Positions 34,077 to 47,039 are shown, counted from the stretch's first letter. The stretch: 64,000 bases of DNA from Paraspadella gotoi (GCA_051294375.1 CM119270.1:20606417-20670416), one strand, 5' to 3'. The notes: generated from the letters alone by a model not told the origin. Translations and numbers: made by a program.

Positions 34077-34227
34077 AAACACAGGGCTACTTTATCGCTC
34101 CCTATTTTTATTCGCAAGGGGGACTTAACGTCTGCCGCGGTTTCAATCTCAAAAGATGAAGCTTTTAATTTCGAATCCTTTTTGATTTCTGACGCGAGAC
34201 CTCGTTCGATAGAGGGTCTGCTAATGA

Positions 34228-34322
34228 ATTGAATTAATGAATGAATGAATAAATAATTGAAAGAAAAAACGATCGAATGAATAAATGAATGAATGAATGA
34301 ATGAATGAATGAATAAATGAAG
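34228..34322 (+). repeat. (TGAA)n microsatellite
   Basis: ATGAATGAATG repeats with AATAAATG variants. Confidence 0.9.
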
Positions 34323-34635
34323 TATTCTATGAATAATGGAAGACATTCATTAATGAAAAATAACTAAAGGAGTGAATAAGTGAATGAATAAAAATGATTT
34401 TACTTGAATCAGTTATTTAATCGAGTAATTGATAAATAAAAGAACAAAAAAAAAAGGAATCAAAAAATAAATGACTGAAAAAACCTAATGGATAATAATT
34501 AACTAAATGTGTGTTTAGAAGATTTAAAAGAATATCTAACAAAACATGAAAAGTTGAACGAAGCGGAGATTAAGCCTTTCATCAAATTCTTTCATCATAT
34601 CCCGCGCATTGAAGCGAGAAAGTAAAGGGGGATTG

Positions 34636-34655
34636 AGAGAGAGAGAGAGAGAGAG

Positions 34656-34714
<59 letters not shown>

Positions 34715-34946
34715 AGGAGAGAGAAGAGAGTAGATGAGAGCAGAGAGAGAGGAGAAAAGAGAGAGAGTTTTAGAAGAGGGAGAGAGAGAGAGAGAGAGAG
34801 GATGAGGAGTGAGAATTGAGAGAGAGAGAGAGAGTGACGAGAGGAGAGAGAGAGAGAAAGAGAAAGAGAAGAAAGAGCGAGAGGCGAGAGAGAGAGAGGA
34901 GAGGAGGAGAGATGAGATAGAGAGAGAGAGAGATGAAGAGATGAGA

Positions 34947-34998
<52 letters not shown>

Positions 34999-35022
34999 AG
35001 ATGGAGAGAGAGAGACAGAGAG
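34636..35022. repeat. Long (GA)n-rich tract
   Basis: Nearly 390 bases of GA with occasional T or C. A following block (35100-35210) repeats TTATCACTGTCACT words. Confidence 0.95.
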
Positions 35023-35394
35023 ACCCTTCCCTATCGGAAAATCCCGCGATGAATTTCGACATCAAAAGGAGAATTAAAATCGAATCGACTTTATCACTGA
35101 AGCCTCTTATCACTTTCTCTTATCACTGCCACTTATTACTGTCACTTAAAACTAACAGTTATCACTGTCACTGTCACTATCTCTTTTCGCCTTATTTACT
35201 TATCACTCAAGTTATGAGGGTATTCAAATGTCTCACTCATGTTTTCCGACAATTAATGAATTAAAGTGTGCGATAAAAATAAAAAAATGGATGTATTTAA
35301 TGAAACTCTTACGCCACTTATTAAACTTTAAATAATTCGTCTCATTTTTTTATTCTTCATGAAATTTGCCTCTTTCTCGTCTTCATGCTCTCTT

Positions 35395-35711
35395 CTTCTT
35401 CTCTCGTCTCTCTCATCTCGTCTCTGCTGCTCTCTCTTTTCTTTTCTCGCTTTAGTGCTCTCTCTCTCGTCTTCAGTCTCATCCTTCTCTGCTTTCATCT
35501 TTCTCATTTAGCTCCTCATCTTCACGGTATCACTCACTTCTTCACTGCACTCCTCATTCTCTTCTCTGCTCTCGTCTCTCTCTACTTCTCTCTCGACTCT
35601 CTTCGTCTCATCTCGTCTTCTCTCATGTCTCTCTTCTCTCTCTTTTTTTATCTAGAGTCTATCTCACGTCTCCTCGTGTCTTTGCTTTTTCTTGCCTCAA
35701 TTCTCTCGTTC
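35395..35711. repeat. Degenerate CT/TCTCGTCT tract
   Basis: Pyrimidine-rich, interrupted (CT)n with TCTCGTCTC and CTTCATCTT words, ending at a gap. Confidence 0.85.
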
Positions 35712-35736
35712 NNNNNNNNNNNNNNNNNNNNNNNNN
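35712..35736. other. 25-N gap
   Basis: Placeholder gap at the end of a CT-rich tract. Confidence 0.99.
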
Positions 35737-36254
35737 TCTTTTTATCTTTATTACAATCCATTCTGTCCTAATCTATTAATCTTTTGTACCTATTTTTCAC
35801 ATTTGTTTCCTTTATCTAACAATCACACTCACTTATTGTCTCGTACATTTTATTAGATTATTCCACCTTGTTGGTTTTTATTTTAACCATGATTTTATTT
35901 TTCCAAACAAAAAAAAAAAAAAAAAAAAAAAAAAAATAAAAAAGAAAATTCAATTTTGAGAGAGAGAGAGAGAGAGAGAAAGAGAAAGAAAGAGAGAGAT
36001 AGAAATAACCCTTTGAGCAAAAAGTAATAAAAGAAAATGTTCTGAAACTCGGTCCATTAACGTTGCGGTTGGTTTCTGCTTTTGTCTCTTTGGCGGGAAA
36101 AACCGATTCGGTTCAATCTCGTGAGTTTGAGAAGAAAGAAAAGTGAGTTTGACACAAAAAATATGTTTAAGTCTCTAATAGTAAGTTTATTCACAATCAG
36201 TTTGACTCGGATTTATTTCTTTCCCCCAGATTTAGTATATTTGATATGAAATTA

Positions 36255-36430
36255 CCGCTACCAATACATCAATTATTCATTAATTTAATATATTAGCTAT
36301 CTTGCCACACACTTGGTACAGTCCCACACTTGGGACAGGCCCACACTTGCCCCACACTTGGGACAGGGCAGGTGGGTTAAGTCCTTTATGTATCATACCC
36401 TGGAAGTTATCAATTAGGATTCTCTGGTAG
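36255..36430 (+). repeat. Diverged copy of GCTATCTTGCC repeat family
   Basis: TTAATATATTAGCTATCTTGCC corresponds to the start of the repeat at 47.53 kb. It is followed by four local copies of CACACTTGGGACAG-like sequence not seen in the other copies. Confidence 0.5.
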
Positions 36431-36674
36431 TATAAATAGTCTAACTCGTCTAAATAGTTATCAAGTCCCATGTATACCTTGGGTACCATTGAATTGGTTT
36501 TCTTTTTTTTATTAACTGTTTCCATTCTATGTATTTATCATTTATATTTGTTTATTATTCACAGTGCATTGATCCACCATCCACATTGACTTATACACAG
36601 TGATTCACTTTTGAGTGTTTCTCTTTATATTATCCGAGTCTCTAAAGATATCAACGTCTCCCCGACTTAATTCC

Positions 36675-36677
<3 letters not shown>

Positions 36678-36730
<53 letters not shown>

Positions 36731-36850
36731 CTAGCGAAGAGTAACACAAAAGTCATAAATTTTGCTCCATAAACGCGATTACAGGCTCCAGTCATTTTCC
36801 TCGTCGTCGTTGTTGTTGTTGTCGTCGTCGTCGTTGTTGTCATTCTTTTC
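36678..36850. repeat. (CT)n and (GTC/GTT)n cluster
   Basis: Pure CT at 36678-36725, then GTC/GTT repeats at 36800-36845. Confidence 0.9.
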
Positions 36851-37204
36851 ATTTTCCGCTCCAAAGAGGAAAACATCTGATCCCGAAAATTGCGCATCGG
36901 AATTCGTTTTACGGAAAAAAATGAAGAAATGAAAAGAAATGAAAAAAAAGTGGAAAATGAAGAAAGATTTTTAATATTTAAATTTCATTATTTCGAAATA
37001 GAGAGTTAGATTAAATGAAAAATATGTTTATATGTATAAAAATGAAAAGGATAGTCCTATAATTATTTAATATAAAAATATTATTTTAACTCAACAAAAA
37101 TAAAATATAAGAAATAATGGCGTATGTTCTGAATAAAGTTAAGCCCTTTAAATATTTGATTTATTTATTTTTAATTATAATTCAAAATAACAATATAACA
37201 ACAT

Positions 37205-37570
37205 CCGTTCATTCAAGGTTTTGCGCCGCAGTGACTTTAATTTTACGTGTATTTCTCGTTACATAATATTACATGACCGTATGTGACATGACATGACGCG
37301 ACATGACATGAATACCTAACTGCAATAACTTCCTAAGCCTGAGTTTTTATGACACGTATTGCATAGGAATTCCGTCTTTTATTCTTTATAGTTTTCGAAT
37401 TTCCCGAAGGCGGCGCTAGCAGTCCCTTAGATTTGAAGTTTTATTATGTCTTAACAAATTAGCAACTGTAGGTAAATTATATGCATTTTTAATGTAAGTG
37501 GCATAGACCGATGGACAGACATACCGACCGACAGATAGACCTACAGACCGACAGACCGCTAGATCAAGTT
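37205..37570 (+). mobile_element. Fragment of TIR element with GACGGAC core
   Basis: The left end (37205-37235) matches the 33 bp TIR of the 49.8 kb element, including TTGCGCCGCAGTGACTT. It is followed by TTTTACGTGTATTTC and TGACATGACATGACG repeats. The GACGGAC core at about 37370-37570 lies in reverse orientation. No right TIR was found. Confidence 0.55.
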
Positions 37571-37574
37571 CATG

Positions 37575-38120
37575 TCAAGAAATAGACAAATTAATAAGGA
37601 AATTTGATTTGATTCTTTTCGTTTTATTATTTTCTTTTATTCGTTTCCTCGTAAAAATTATTTGAATCAAATTGAAAAAAAGACTTTTTTTTTTAAATAT
37701 TGGGTTTGAAAAATGAACAATTTTATCTTTTGGATGAAAGATTTCAATTTTCTCGACTCCAGATGTAAAAAAATCGATTTAAAAAAAAATAAGATAAATC
37801 AACATCAATAGTTAGAAATCAAAAATAAAATTTGGTTTTTTAGTTAATTGTTTTAGTAAAAAAATGAATGTTAAATATATTAATTATTCTCTGGATTAAA
37901 AGATTGTATCTTTGTATATTATTTTACAGGGAGATTGCTAGACTGCTTATTTACAGAATTTAAACAGCTTACTCCGAAAACGTTTATTTTGGATTCTATC
38001 GGGTCGTAAAAGTAAGATGACATTCAAATTACTAGTATTTTAATTACCTAAACGTCTTGTTATTTATAAAGGACATAATTCGATGGCCGATTTCGCAGTC
38101 CAATAAATTTTAAAGTTAGC
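37575..38120. other. AT-rich intergenic sequence
   Basis: No feature supported. 38120-38820 is T/C-rich low-complexity DNA (CTTTTTCCTCCA-like words, then CT tracts at 38400-38580). Confidence 0.5.
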
Positions 38121-38898
38121 GCAATGAGTTTTGATTTTTCTTTCACTTTATTTTCTTTTTTCCTTTTTCATCCACTTCTTATTTTTTCTTTCATTTTTCC
38201 TCCACTTTTTATTTTCCTATTTTCTTTTTCCTCCAATTTTTATTTTATTCTTTCCTTTTTCCTCCACTTCTTATTTGTTCTTCACTTTTTCCTCGATCTC
38301 TTATTTTCTTCTTTCCTATATCTTTTCCCATCTCCTCCATTTTTAGAAATTACTTTCACTTTTTCCTATTCACTTTGGCTCATTCGCTATTAAGGAAGAT
38401 CTCATTCCTCTCTCTCTACTACTCTGTCGTCTCTCTTCAGCTCTCTTTCTATCATACGTGCTCTCTACTGCTTACATTCTCTCTCTCATTACTTGCTCTT
38501 CATTCATCTCTCTTCTCGTCTCTTTCCTGCTCTCTCTCTCCTTCCTCTCGTCTCTCTCCCCTCTCTCTCTCTCTCTCTGTGTCAGCGAATCGAATTTCAT
38601 TATCTACATCTCGCAATAATTAATAAACTTTCTTCTCTTTCCTTTCCTCCACTTTATCGTCTTCGTCTTTATTCTATTTTTTTTCTTTTTCCTTTTCCGC
38701 TCTTCTTTCTTTTTTCACTCTCCTCCTTTTATTTTTAGTTTCTCCTTTTTTTTCCCTTTCTTTTCATTTCTCTCCTTTCCTCCCCTTTTTTTTTTCTACT
38801 CCACTTCGCTTTCCCCTTTTGTTTCCACTTTTATTATCATCCTTTGACCCTCTCTCATTCAGTTTTCAGATCTGCCCTACGATCTCCTTCTCTCCCAT

Positions 38899-38942
38899 TC
38901 CTCCGCCTCCTCCTCCTCCTCCTCCTCCTCCTCCTCCTCCTT
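38899..38942. repeat. (TCC)n microsatellite
   Basis: CTC/TCC trinucleotide run of about 44 bases. Confidence 0.9.
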
Positions 38943-38989
38943 CTTTCAGACATGGGACCCGCCCTGTGATCTTCCGGCATCGGAATTCC

Positions 38990-39290
38990 TTCTCCTCTAG
39001 AATTCCACCATTCTACCACGATTCCATCAGTTCCTCCATAAAAAATCCGCGATACTACCACCATTTCACCTCTTCCACCTCACAAATTTCGCCATTTTCG
39101 CACTATTTCTAAACATCCACCTGACAATTTTACATTTCTATAACTATTCCACCATTTCCAGGTCACAATTCCACCATTCTACCCCTATTTTACCACTTCC
39201 ACCTCTCAATTTCACCATTCTACAACCTTTCCATCTCTTTCACCTGAAAAATTTCACCATTTTTTCACGATTTCTTTTTCGCTCTGATTT
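38990..39290 (+). repeat. Degenerate CACCATTCTACC-type minisatellite
   Basis: Phrases such as TTCCACCATTCTACC and CACTTCCACCTCTCAATTTC recur irregularly. No gene. Confidence 0.5.
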
Positions 39291-39587
39291 TACAATTTTC
39301 TTCGTCGTCCTTATTTCACTGTTTTTTCACTGTAGTTTAACTGTAATTATATCACATTTTAAATTTTTTTTTTGAATTAGGTTCCTTCCTTAAATTATTT
39401 GCCTCTCCGCGTTTGCTAATGTTCAGTGAATTTTTACTTTATAATTTTCATTACTTTTAATGTATTTTTACTTTATTTTTTTAATTTGTTTCTAATTTTT
39501 CCTTTTTTTTACTTCGTTTTTTCTTTCATTTTCTTTTATCTCCTTCACCTTCTTTGATTTCCCTTCTCACCTGGTCTGGCCTTTTCT

Positions 39588-39895
39588 CCTCCTCCTCCTC
39601 CTCTTCCTCTTCCTCCTCCTCTTCCTCATCCTCCTCAAATTCCCGGTTGCGTCTTACAATGAAAAAACCGGCATCATGAATCGCCACCTTGTGATGCAAG
39701 CAAGTGGAGGAGGAGGAGGAGGAGGAGGAGAAGGAGAAGGAGAAGGAAGAGGAAGAGGAGGTTCAGAGAAGGAGGAAAACAATGGCGGCTGGGTGACTGA
39801 GAAGGTAGAGGAATCGCGTTCTTATATTTATTATATTCTTTTATTTATTATATTCTTATATTTATTATATTCTTATATATTATTTACCTTTTGTC
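39588..39895. repeat. (CCT)n, (GGA)n pair and ATTTATTATATTCTT repeats
   Basis: CCT repeats at 39588-39637 and complementary GGA repeats at 39703-39762 could form a hairpin. Then four copies of a ~18 bp TATTTATTATATTCTT unit (39824-39885). Confidence 0.8.
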
Positions 39896-40299
39896 CTTAA
39901 ATTTCTCCTTTTCCTTTTTTACTTACTCTACTCCCTTCCTTCTTAACATTTTCTATATTATCCCACGTTTGTGGTCAGTTTTTTGTTTCTCTCTTTCCAC
40001 CAATGAACTCCCTTCTTTCTCTTTTTTCCTCTCTTTAATCCTCATTTCCTTTCCTTTCCTCCCTTCCTTAATTCCTGGTTTTCTATTTTCTCTCTCTCGC
40101 AGTAATTTTTTTAAAATAAAAACATAAACGATCTTTATTTTTTATGTTTCTTAGTCAAAAATGAGGAAAATCTAAAAAAAACAAAAAGGTAAACTGAAAA
40201 AAACTATAAAAAAGGAATGAAAGAAAAAAAGAAAAAAAAAGGTCAAAGGATCTTTTCTCTAGATGATCCTTCCTCTTTGAGTCTTTTGTTGAGAAAAAA

Positions 40300-40720
40300 C
40301 GAGTTGAGAGAGAGATAGAGAAGAGGGAAAAGAGGATAGAGAGAGAGAAAGATAGAGAGAGAGAGAGTGAGAGAGAGAGAGATAAAGAAATTAAGAAACA
40401 AAGAATGATATAGAGAAAAAAAGAAAGAAAAAAGAAATAAAGAAACAGTGAAGAAAGAAAGAAAGAAAAGAAAAAGAAATTAAAGAAGAGGATAAAAAGA
40501 AAAAAAGAATAGGAAAGAAAGAGATGTCGATAATAAATATAAAAGAAAGAAAAGAAAGAAAGAAAGAAAGAGAAGAGATATAAAAACAAAAGTAACAGAA
40601 AATAAAGAAGAGAAAAAAAATAAAGAAAAAGAAAAAAGAGGGCGAAAGAGAATAATAGATAAAGAAAGTAAGAAAAAGAAAGAAAGAAAGAAAGAAAGAA
40701 AGAAAAAAAATATTTGAAGA
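40300..40720. repeat. A/G low-complexity tract
   Basis: GAAA/GAGA-rich sequence including (GAAA)n at 40677-40705. (ACG)n follows at 41004-41028. Confidence 0.85.
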
Positions 40721-41114
40721 AAAGTCCTTAGAATCTACGTAATTAATGAAATTATTGGAGGACTTAATTACCAGGGAAAAAAGTGTGGATGAGAAAAAAA
40801 ATGAATCAGAAAAAAGAGAAAAAAAAATTAAAAAGATAGAAAAAAAAATAAGAAAAAAATGAGGGAAGACAAAAAAGGAGAAAAAAAATGAAGAGAATTT
40901 TTAAACTTGAGAAATAAAAAAGGAAAGAAAAAAAATGAAACATGAAAAAAACATTTTTAAAAAGATTGAAAAGAGATAGAAAAAGGAGGTTGAGAAGGGG
41001 AGACAACGACGACGACGACGACGACGATAATTAGTAGCGAATGTCAAGAGAAACCAGCTGCGTGCATGATTTTAAAGAAAAAAAAAGTTTTGATTTTCGT
41101 AAAATTTAAGAGAA

Positions 41115-41200
41115 ATCTAATTAAACAAGTTTGAGTAAGCAATGCCGGATCTGCCCACGATCATTTACAGTCAGCAGCTGATCAGATATTTGATGAAGTA
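41115..41200 (+). repeat. Dispersed repeat, CGGATCTGCC family
   Basis: AACAAGTTTGAGTAAGCAAT followed by GCCGGATCTGCCCACGATC corresponds to the copy at 47.92-48.12 kb and, inverted, to 60.61-60.78 kb. Confidence 0.55.
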
Positions 41201-41261
41201 TTAATTAATTAATGAATTTGTTTTTGTATTTTTTATTTTTAAAATGAATGTTAACAGACTG

Positions 41262-41450
41262 ACTTACAGACAGACACCTAGACAAACAGACAGACAGACT
41301 GAAAGTAAAACATGACGGACGGACAGAGTGAAAGACGGACGGACGGTCTTCATTTTTTTTGCATAGTTCGATGTTCTGACATGGTCCAAGTGACTAACCC
41401 ACAATATTTTGTGGTGGGACCTTCGGACCGACAAAGTGAATCATAGTTAG
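41262..41450 (+). repeat. GACGGAC-core repeat with conserved right flank
   Basis: GACAGAC/GACGGAC words (41262-41345), then TTTTTTTTGCATAGTTCGAT and GACCGACAAAGTGAATCATAG, the same order as at 51.99-52.15 kb. The hairpin end seen at 52.15 kb is missing here. Confidence 0.6.
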
Positions 41451-41932
41451 GATTGCGTGGAGTTTCTTCCAGCGTTTGATTGTCGGTCTTCTTGCAATCA
41501 AAAGGACATCGTTTGTTGCTTAGCGACTTCCACTTCCCTTTTCCACCTCCACATTCCACTTCCCTTTCTACCTCCACTTTCCGCTTTCGCATCCTCCCCT
41601 TTCCACTTCCCTCCGGCTTTACTCATTTGGTATGAAGTTTCCCCATATACTTTACTTAGTTACTGGTTATAATAATTCAAGCCGTTGAAAAAACGTTAAC
41701 TTCTTTTTTTTTTTAAATATTACAATATTCAAATATATAATCGCAGATGGAATCAGAATCAAACTAGTTACTGTCATATCTGCTTTCTTCTTTAAATGTT
41801 TAAAAAACGAAACGTTGCCAATGTTTTAATGTTACGTCTTTTAAACATAATAAATAGTTGTAAATATTGAGCACAAATGTTCAAAAAAGTTGCACTTAAA
41901 AAACCTGACAGAAAAAAATGTTGCGTCTAAAA

Positions 41933-42310
41933 TTAAGAATACCGAAAAAGAAAAAGAAAAAAGGAAAAAAAAAAGAAAAAAGAAATAAAGAGTAGAAAAC
42001 AAAAAAAAGAAAAAAAAGAAAAAGAGTAAAAGAAAAAAGAAAAAAAGAAAACAGAAACAGAGAAAAAGAGAAAAAAGGAAAATAGAAAAGAAAATGGAAA
42101 AAGAAAAATAGAAAAAGAGAAAAAAAAAGAAAAAGAAAAGGGAAAAAGAAAGAAAAAAGAAAGAAAAGGAAAAGAGGAAAAAAAGAAAAAAAGAAAAATG
42201 AAAAGAGAAAAAAGAAAAAGAAAGAAGAAAAAAAGAAAGAAGAAAAAAGAAAAAAGAAAAAAGAAAAAAGAAAAAAAAAAAAGAGAAAAAAAATAAAAAG
42301 AAAAAGAAGG
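41933..42310. repeat. GAAAAA-type purine tract
   Basis: About 370 bases of A with regular G (AGAAAAAGAAAA). The Phe/Ser frames on the minus strand are by-products. Confidence 0.9.
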
Positions 42311-42374
42311 AAAATGGAGGAAGAATATGAGATTCGACGAAGTGGAGGTCATGATGTTGGCGAAGAGTGTGAGG

Positions 42375-42452
42375 CAGAGGACGAGAGGAGGGAGGGAGAG
42401 ATTAATAGGAGGGGAGAGAGATAGATACAGAAAGAGAGAGAGAGAGAGATGA

Positions 42453-42483
<31 letters not shown>

Positions 42484-42588
42484 GAGAGAGAGAGAGATAG
42501 AGCAGGAAGAAATGCTTGTTTAAAAAGGGTCACAAATAGTTTTTTCTTTGTGTTACGAATAAGGGTTGATTACAGAAGAAGGAGAAGA

Positions 42589-42639
<51 letters not shown>

Positions 42640-42730
42640 AGAAGAGAGAGAGAGAGAGAGAGAGAGAAGAGAGAGAGAAGAGAGANNNNNNNNNNNNNNN
42701 NNNNNNNNNNAGAGAGAGAGAGAGAGAGTT
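42375..42730. repeat. (GA)n-rich tract with gap
   Basis: GA repeats on both sides of the 25-N placeholder at 42686-42710. Confidence 0.95.
42686..42710. other. 25-N gap
   Basis: Placeholder gap inside (GA)n. Confidence 0.99.
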
Positions 42731-42857
42731 TTGATGAATGTATAGAGTTGTGCAAGGACAATATCGACTTTTCCCAAGAGAGACCAAACGACGCGCAACT
42801 CGAAGCGTCGAAGACTCAAACGATTTAACGATTGTAAAAGAAAAAAAAAACAAGGAG

Positions 42858-43215
42858 GGTCATTCCAATGCGTCGCGCCGGACTGACTTTCTTTTCACGT
42901 GTATTTCCGAATGATCACGTGACTACATAGCTATGAAATATATTTGTAGCAAATTACCTTTCTGCAAAGTTTCAACCACAACAACCAAATATTATGCGAA
43001 ATATGCTTCTTTCACTTTGTAGTAGTTTTTACTTTGACAGGAGTTCAAGTGACTATTAATTAAAAAATACTTTAGTATTGAATTAAAATTGATGAAACCT
43101 TTTTAATAATGTAAGTGAGACAGCCTAATGGACCGACGTCGGGACCGACCGACCGACTGAAAAGTGACATATTGAGTTTCACCGCGAGTAGTCGCGGCGC
43201 AACTAACAACAAAAG
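42858..43215 (+). mobile_element. Fragment of TIR element with GACGGAC core
   Basis: Left TIR-like end at 42858-42887 (GGTCATTCCAATGCGTCGCG), then TTTTCACGTGTATTTCC. The reverse-oriented GACCGAC core and palindromic GCGAGTAGTCGCGGCGCAAC segment lie at about 43120-43207. Same arrangement as 37.2-37.6 kb. Confidence 0.55.
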
Positions 43216-43617
43216 ACCAAAACAGACGACAAAACAAAAGGTTTCGTTTCAAAAAAAAAAAATGGCGCGAATTCCAAGTTCAGCAAAACTAGGTTAACTG
43301 TTTATTTACCTTGTTTTGACTCTTGTTAACTTATTCCCCTTAAATAAAATTTTAAAGTTTTATATAAAATGTTAATAAAGACGTTAAACTTAAATATTTG
43401 ATAAACTGTTTGATAAAGTGTTATTTTGCTACTTTTTTAATTCGACGCTGCTTCGTCTCTTATGAAAGGCAACAGAAACAGTTCTCACACACACACTCTC
43501 TCTCTCTCTCATTCGATTCGGACGAAGCACCTTCGTTCAAGATCAGATCAAGCCTCGGTGGCGAGTGAAATCAGCGGTGTCAAAAAGGTCAAGGCGTAGG
43601 GTCACTTTGGCGTCACC

Positions 43618-43998
<381 letters not shown>

Positions 43999-44204
43999 AA
44001 GAGTGATGCCAATGTTTCATCGTACTAAATCTTAAATCCAAAAATCCTCGAACGAAAAAAATATCTAAATCTTACCGGCCAACAGCAACACTTTCAAGGT
44101 TTTGGCAAAAAGCATCGGCGGTCATCGAACCCAAGAGGCTGACAAGACCAAATGTTTTTACAGGAACCAATGGATTTTGGGCTTTGAAGTTTCGAAATGC
44201 CTAT

Positions 44205-44760
44205 GAAATATATATCACAACTTAATGACATGGAAGGACCCTGCAAGCTTTTAATCAAGACTCACAGTCTTCTGATTCATGCCAACTATCAATGAAGTGT
44301 TGAATGAATGAATGAATGAAATGAATGTATGAATGAATGGTAATGATATGAATGAATGCAATGAATGAATGATGAATGTAATGAAAATGAATGAATGAAT
44401 GAATAGAAATGAATGAGAGTGAATGAATAGAAAAATGAATGAAGAAGTGAAGGATGATATATACGAATGAGATGATGAATGAATGAATGAATGAATGAAT
44501 GAATGAATGAATGAATGAATGAATGAATGAATGAACGAACGAATGAATGAATAAACGAATGAATGAATGAATGAATGAACGAACGAATGAATGAATGAAT
44601 GAATGAATGAATGAATGGAATGAATGAATGAATGAATGAATGAACGAATGAATGAATAAACGAATGAATGAATGAATAAACGAATGAATGAATGAATGAA
44701 TGAATGAATGAATGAATGAATGAATGAATGAATGAATGAATGAATGAATGAATGAAGTGC
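44205..44760 (+). repeat. GCTATCTTGCC-family repeat interrupted by ~470 bp (TGAA)n array
   Basis: 44205-44300 matches the middle of the repeat at 47.6 kb (TAATGACAT, CCTGCAAGCTTTTAATCAAG, ACTATCAATGAAGTG). A (TGAA)n array with GTAA, GATG and AACG variants then runs to about 44755. The sequence after it (AATGAAGTGCTAGAATGTTT) resumes the repeat where it left off. Confidence 0.75.
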
Positions 44761-45032
44761 TAGAATGTTTTTACAATCGATTTAAACAAATCCAGAGAAC
44801 TTTGCTTTCCAGAAAAAAAAAAAGCATAAGGAACAATTCGACCATTGCCTCCGTACGATGACCACAAAAGTTTTTTTTTCCTCAGAAAAAAAAAGCGGCA
44901 AGGTTAACGAATCCATTGCGACCAATGCCACCATGAGAGGGAGGCAATGAGATTCACGGGTCACCGATTGCCGACTCGGCGACGGCCTTGGGGGCGAAGC
45001 GAGTGAAGGGGTGAAAAAGGCGGATTTCGTCC

Positions 45033-45344
45033 GTGAGGAAAAAAAAAAGATGTGATTTTGCGAATCTCATTCTGGAAAATCGTTTCGACTCACTCGTCCG
45101 TTTGAAAGAGGAAAACCCTCGAGCCGATTGCCTGAGTTTCTCCTTCGTCATTAACGGGACACCAAAGATCCGATTCGTTGATTGCTACTTGCGCGCTCAC
45201 TGTTTCGATTTTAACCAACTACCCAACGACCGATGGCCTTTCCACTCACGAACTCCCGAGCGGACCACCATTCATCAATCGCTACTCGGCACCCACGCCA
45301 CTAATTGCCCACCCGGTATCCACTCACTACCTACACAAGACTAA
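45033..45344 (+). CDS. Hypothetical 103-residue frame
   Basis: An uninterrupted frame from ATG (45033) to TAG, outside simple repeats and in locally GC-richer DNA. It reads MRKKKRCDFANLILENRFDS, later FVINGTPKIRFVDCYLRAHC and LPNDRWPFHSRTPERTT. Composition is balanced (acidic, aromatic and Cys residues), unlike the repeat-derived frames around it. An A-run precedes the ATG, so it might be an internal exon whose acceptor I cannot place. No domain recognised and no partner exon found. A 65-codon minus frame at 44954-45151 overlaps it. Could be chance. Confidence 0.25.
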   Translation: MRKKKRCDFANLILENRFDSLVRLKEENPRADCLSFSFVINGTPKIRFVDCYLRAHCFDFNQLPNDRWPFHSRTPERTTIHQSLLGTHATNCPPGIHSLPTQD

Positions 45345-45394
45345 TTGCTGTCCGAGTTTCGCGCCCATCCTCCGGGCGCTCGTCTCTCAACGTT

Positions 45395-45690
45395 CTTTGT
45401 CGTCGTCTTCATCGTCGTTGTCGTTGTCGTCGTCATCGTCGTCGTCGTCGTCATCCTCGTCGTCTTTTTCTTCTTTTTTCTTTGTCGTCGTCTTCATCGT
45501 CGTTGTCGTTGTCATCGTCGTCGTCGTCGTCATTCTCGTCGTCTTTTCCTTCTTTTTCTTTGTCGTCGTCGTCAACGTCATTGTCGTCGTCCTCATCGTC
45601 CTCATCATCGTCGTCATCGTCCTCATCATCGTTGTCATCGTCGTCGTCGTCCTCCTCATCATCGTCATCGTCTTCCCTTCCTTCATTCGT
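45395..45690. repeat. (GTC/ATC)n trinucleotide array
   Basis: About 300 bases of GTC, ATC and TTC triplets with TTTTTCTTC interruptions; two ~110 bp segments look like a local duplication. Poly-Ser, poly-Val and poly-Arg frames (up to 179 codons) are repeat-derived. Confidence 0.9.
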
Positions 45691-46309
45691 ATTCTCGTCT
45701 CTCCAAACAAAGTTTGACCGATTCTTTCGCTCAACGCGATTTTCAGTCGGCGCCTACACCACCATCACGCCATCCCACCTCGCCCACCCACCCTACCTCT
45801 CTAACCCGTTTGCCTCTCTCCTTTCTTTAATCTAATCTGATTAGTTTAATCTAATCTAATTTCATTTAATCTAATCTAATCTTGGCTAATAAAATTAATC
45901 TGTTCATCGAGCCTCATAACGAATCCCAACTTATCAATTTAAAATAATTTCTTTAAACTTATTCCTCTCATATATGAAGCTTCTATAATTATCCATCTGC
46001 TGGTATATAAAATTAACTAATGACTAACATATTTTTAAAATTTTAACTGCATATATTTGGAAAATATACAGACTTTCACTGACTCTTTTTCTAGTGGTAC
46101 TCCTTACTTTTTATCCTCTTCTCCTTCTCCCTTCCTCTTAAACTTACCCTCTCCTTACTTCTCCTCTTCCCCCTCTCACTTACCCTTTCCTCACTTCTCC
46201 TCATTCTCCTCTCACTTACCCAACTCCGACGCCTTCCACTTCGGGCTGCATTGTTTGGTTCCGTCCCTCCTTCTCCCGCTTCAATATCACGGTCAATTTC
46301 GCCCAGTAA

Positions 46310-46312
<3 letters not shown>

Positions 46313-46394
<82 letters not shown>

Positions 46395-46504
46395 TTCTCT
46401 CTCTCTATTCTCTCTCTGCGTCTCCCTCTCTGTTTCGCGCGACCTCGAATAAAACTCGCGCCAACCAAAAATTCTCGTTTTTCGCTTATTTCGCCTGCGC
46501 GTGT

Positions 46505-46601
<97 letters not shown>
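46313..46601. repeat. (CT)n arm and (GA)n arm, mutually complementary
   Basis: Pure CT at 46313-46391 and pure GA at 46508-46600, separated by about 115 bases. Confidence 0.95.
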
Positions 46602-46603
<2 letters not shown>

Positions 46604-47039
46604 GAGACCCTACGTAGACTGAAGGAGTAAGTAGAGCGAGGAAAGAAGCTAAGGCGATTACGCCGATTAGGACGGACAGAGAAAGCAGGGTGATTAGGGC
46701 TGACATTGACGGAAAGGTGGGGGTCAAGGTCGGCATCATAAAGGCGGCGGAGTTAGTGCTGACATTGACGGCAAAAAGCTCAAGACCAGGCTGAGGCAGG
46801 ACCAGAAGACGAGAAGAAGAAGAAAGACAAATAGAGGTAAACTTGACGGAGTTGGCGCCGAACCGTTTGCTGAACTCGGCGACTCGATTAACATTTTTAA
46901 CAAATACAAATCATACCAACAAACAAACAAACAAACAAACAAATCATACCAACAAAACGCTACTGATACTCAATTAAAATATCACTTCCGCTGCACGTCG
47001 TAACTTTCTGAGTAACTTCAAGATTTAATCGAGAAAGAT

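Noticed and set aside
45178-45835. Poly-Ser/Val/Arg frames of 161-179 codons
   Set aside because: Produced by the (GTC/ATC)n array; no unique domain.
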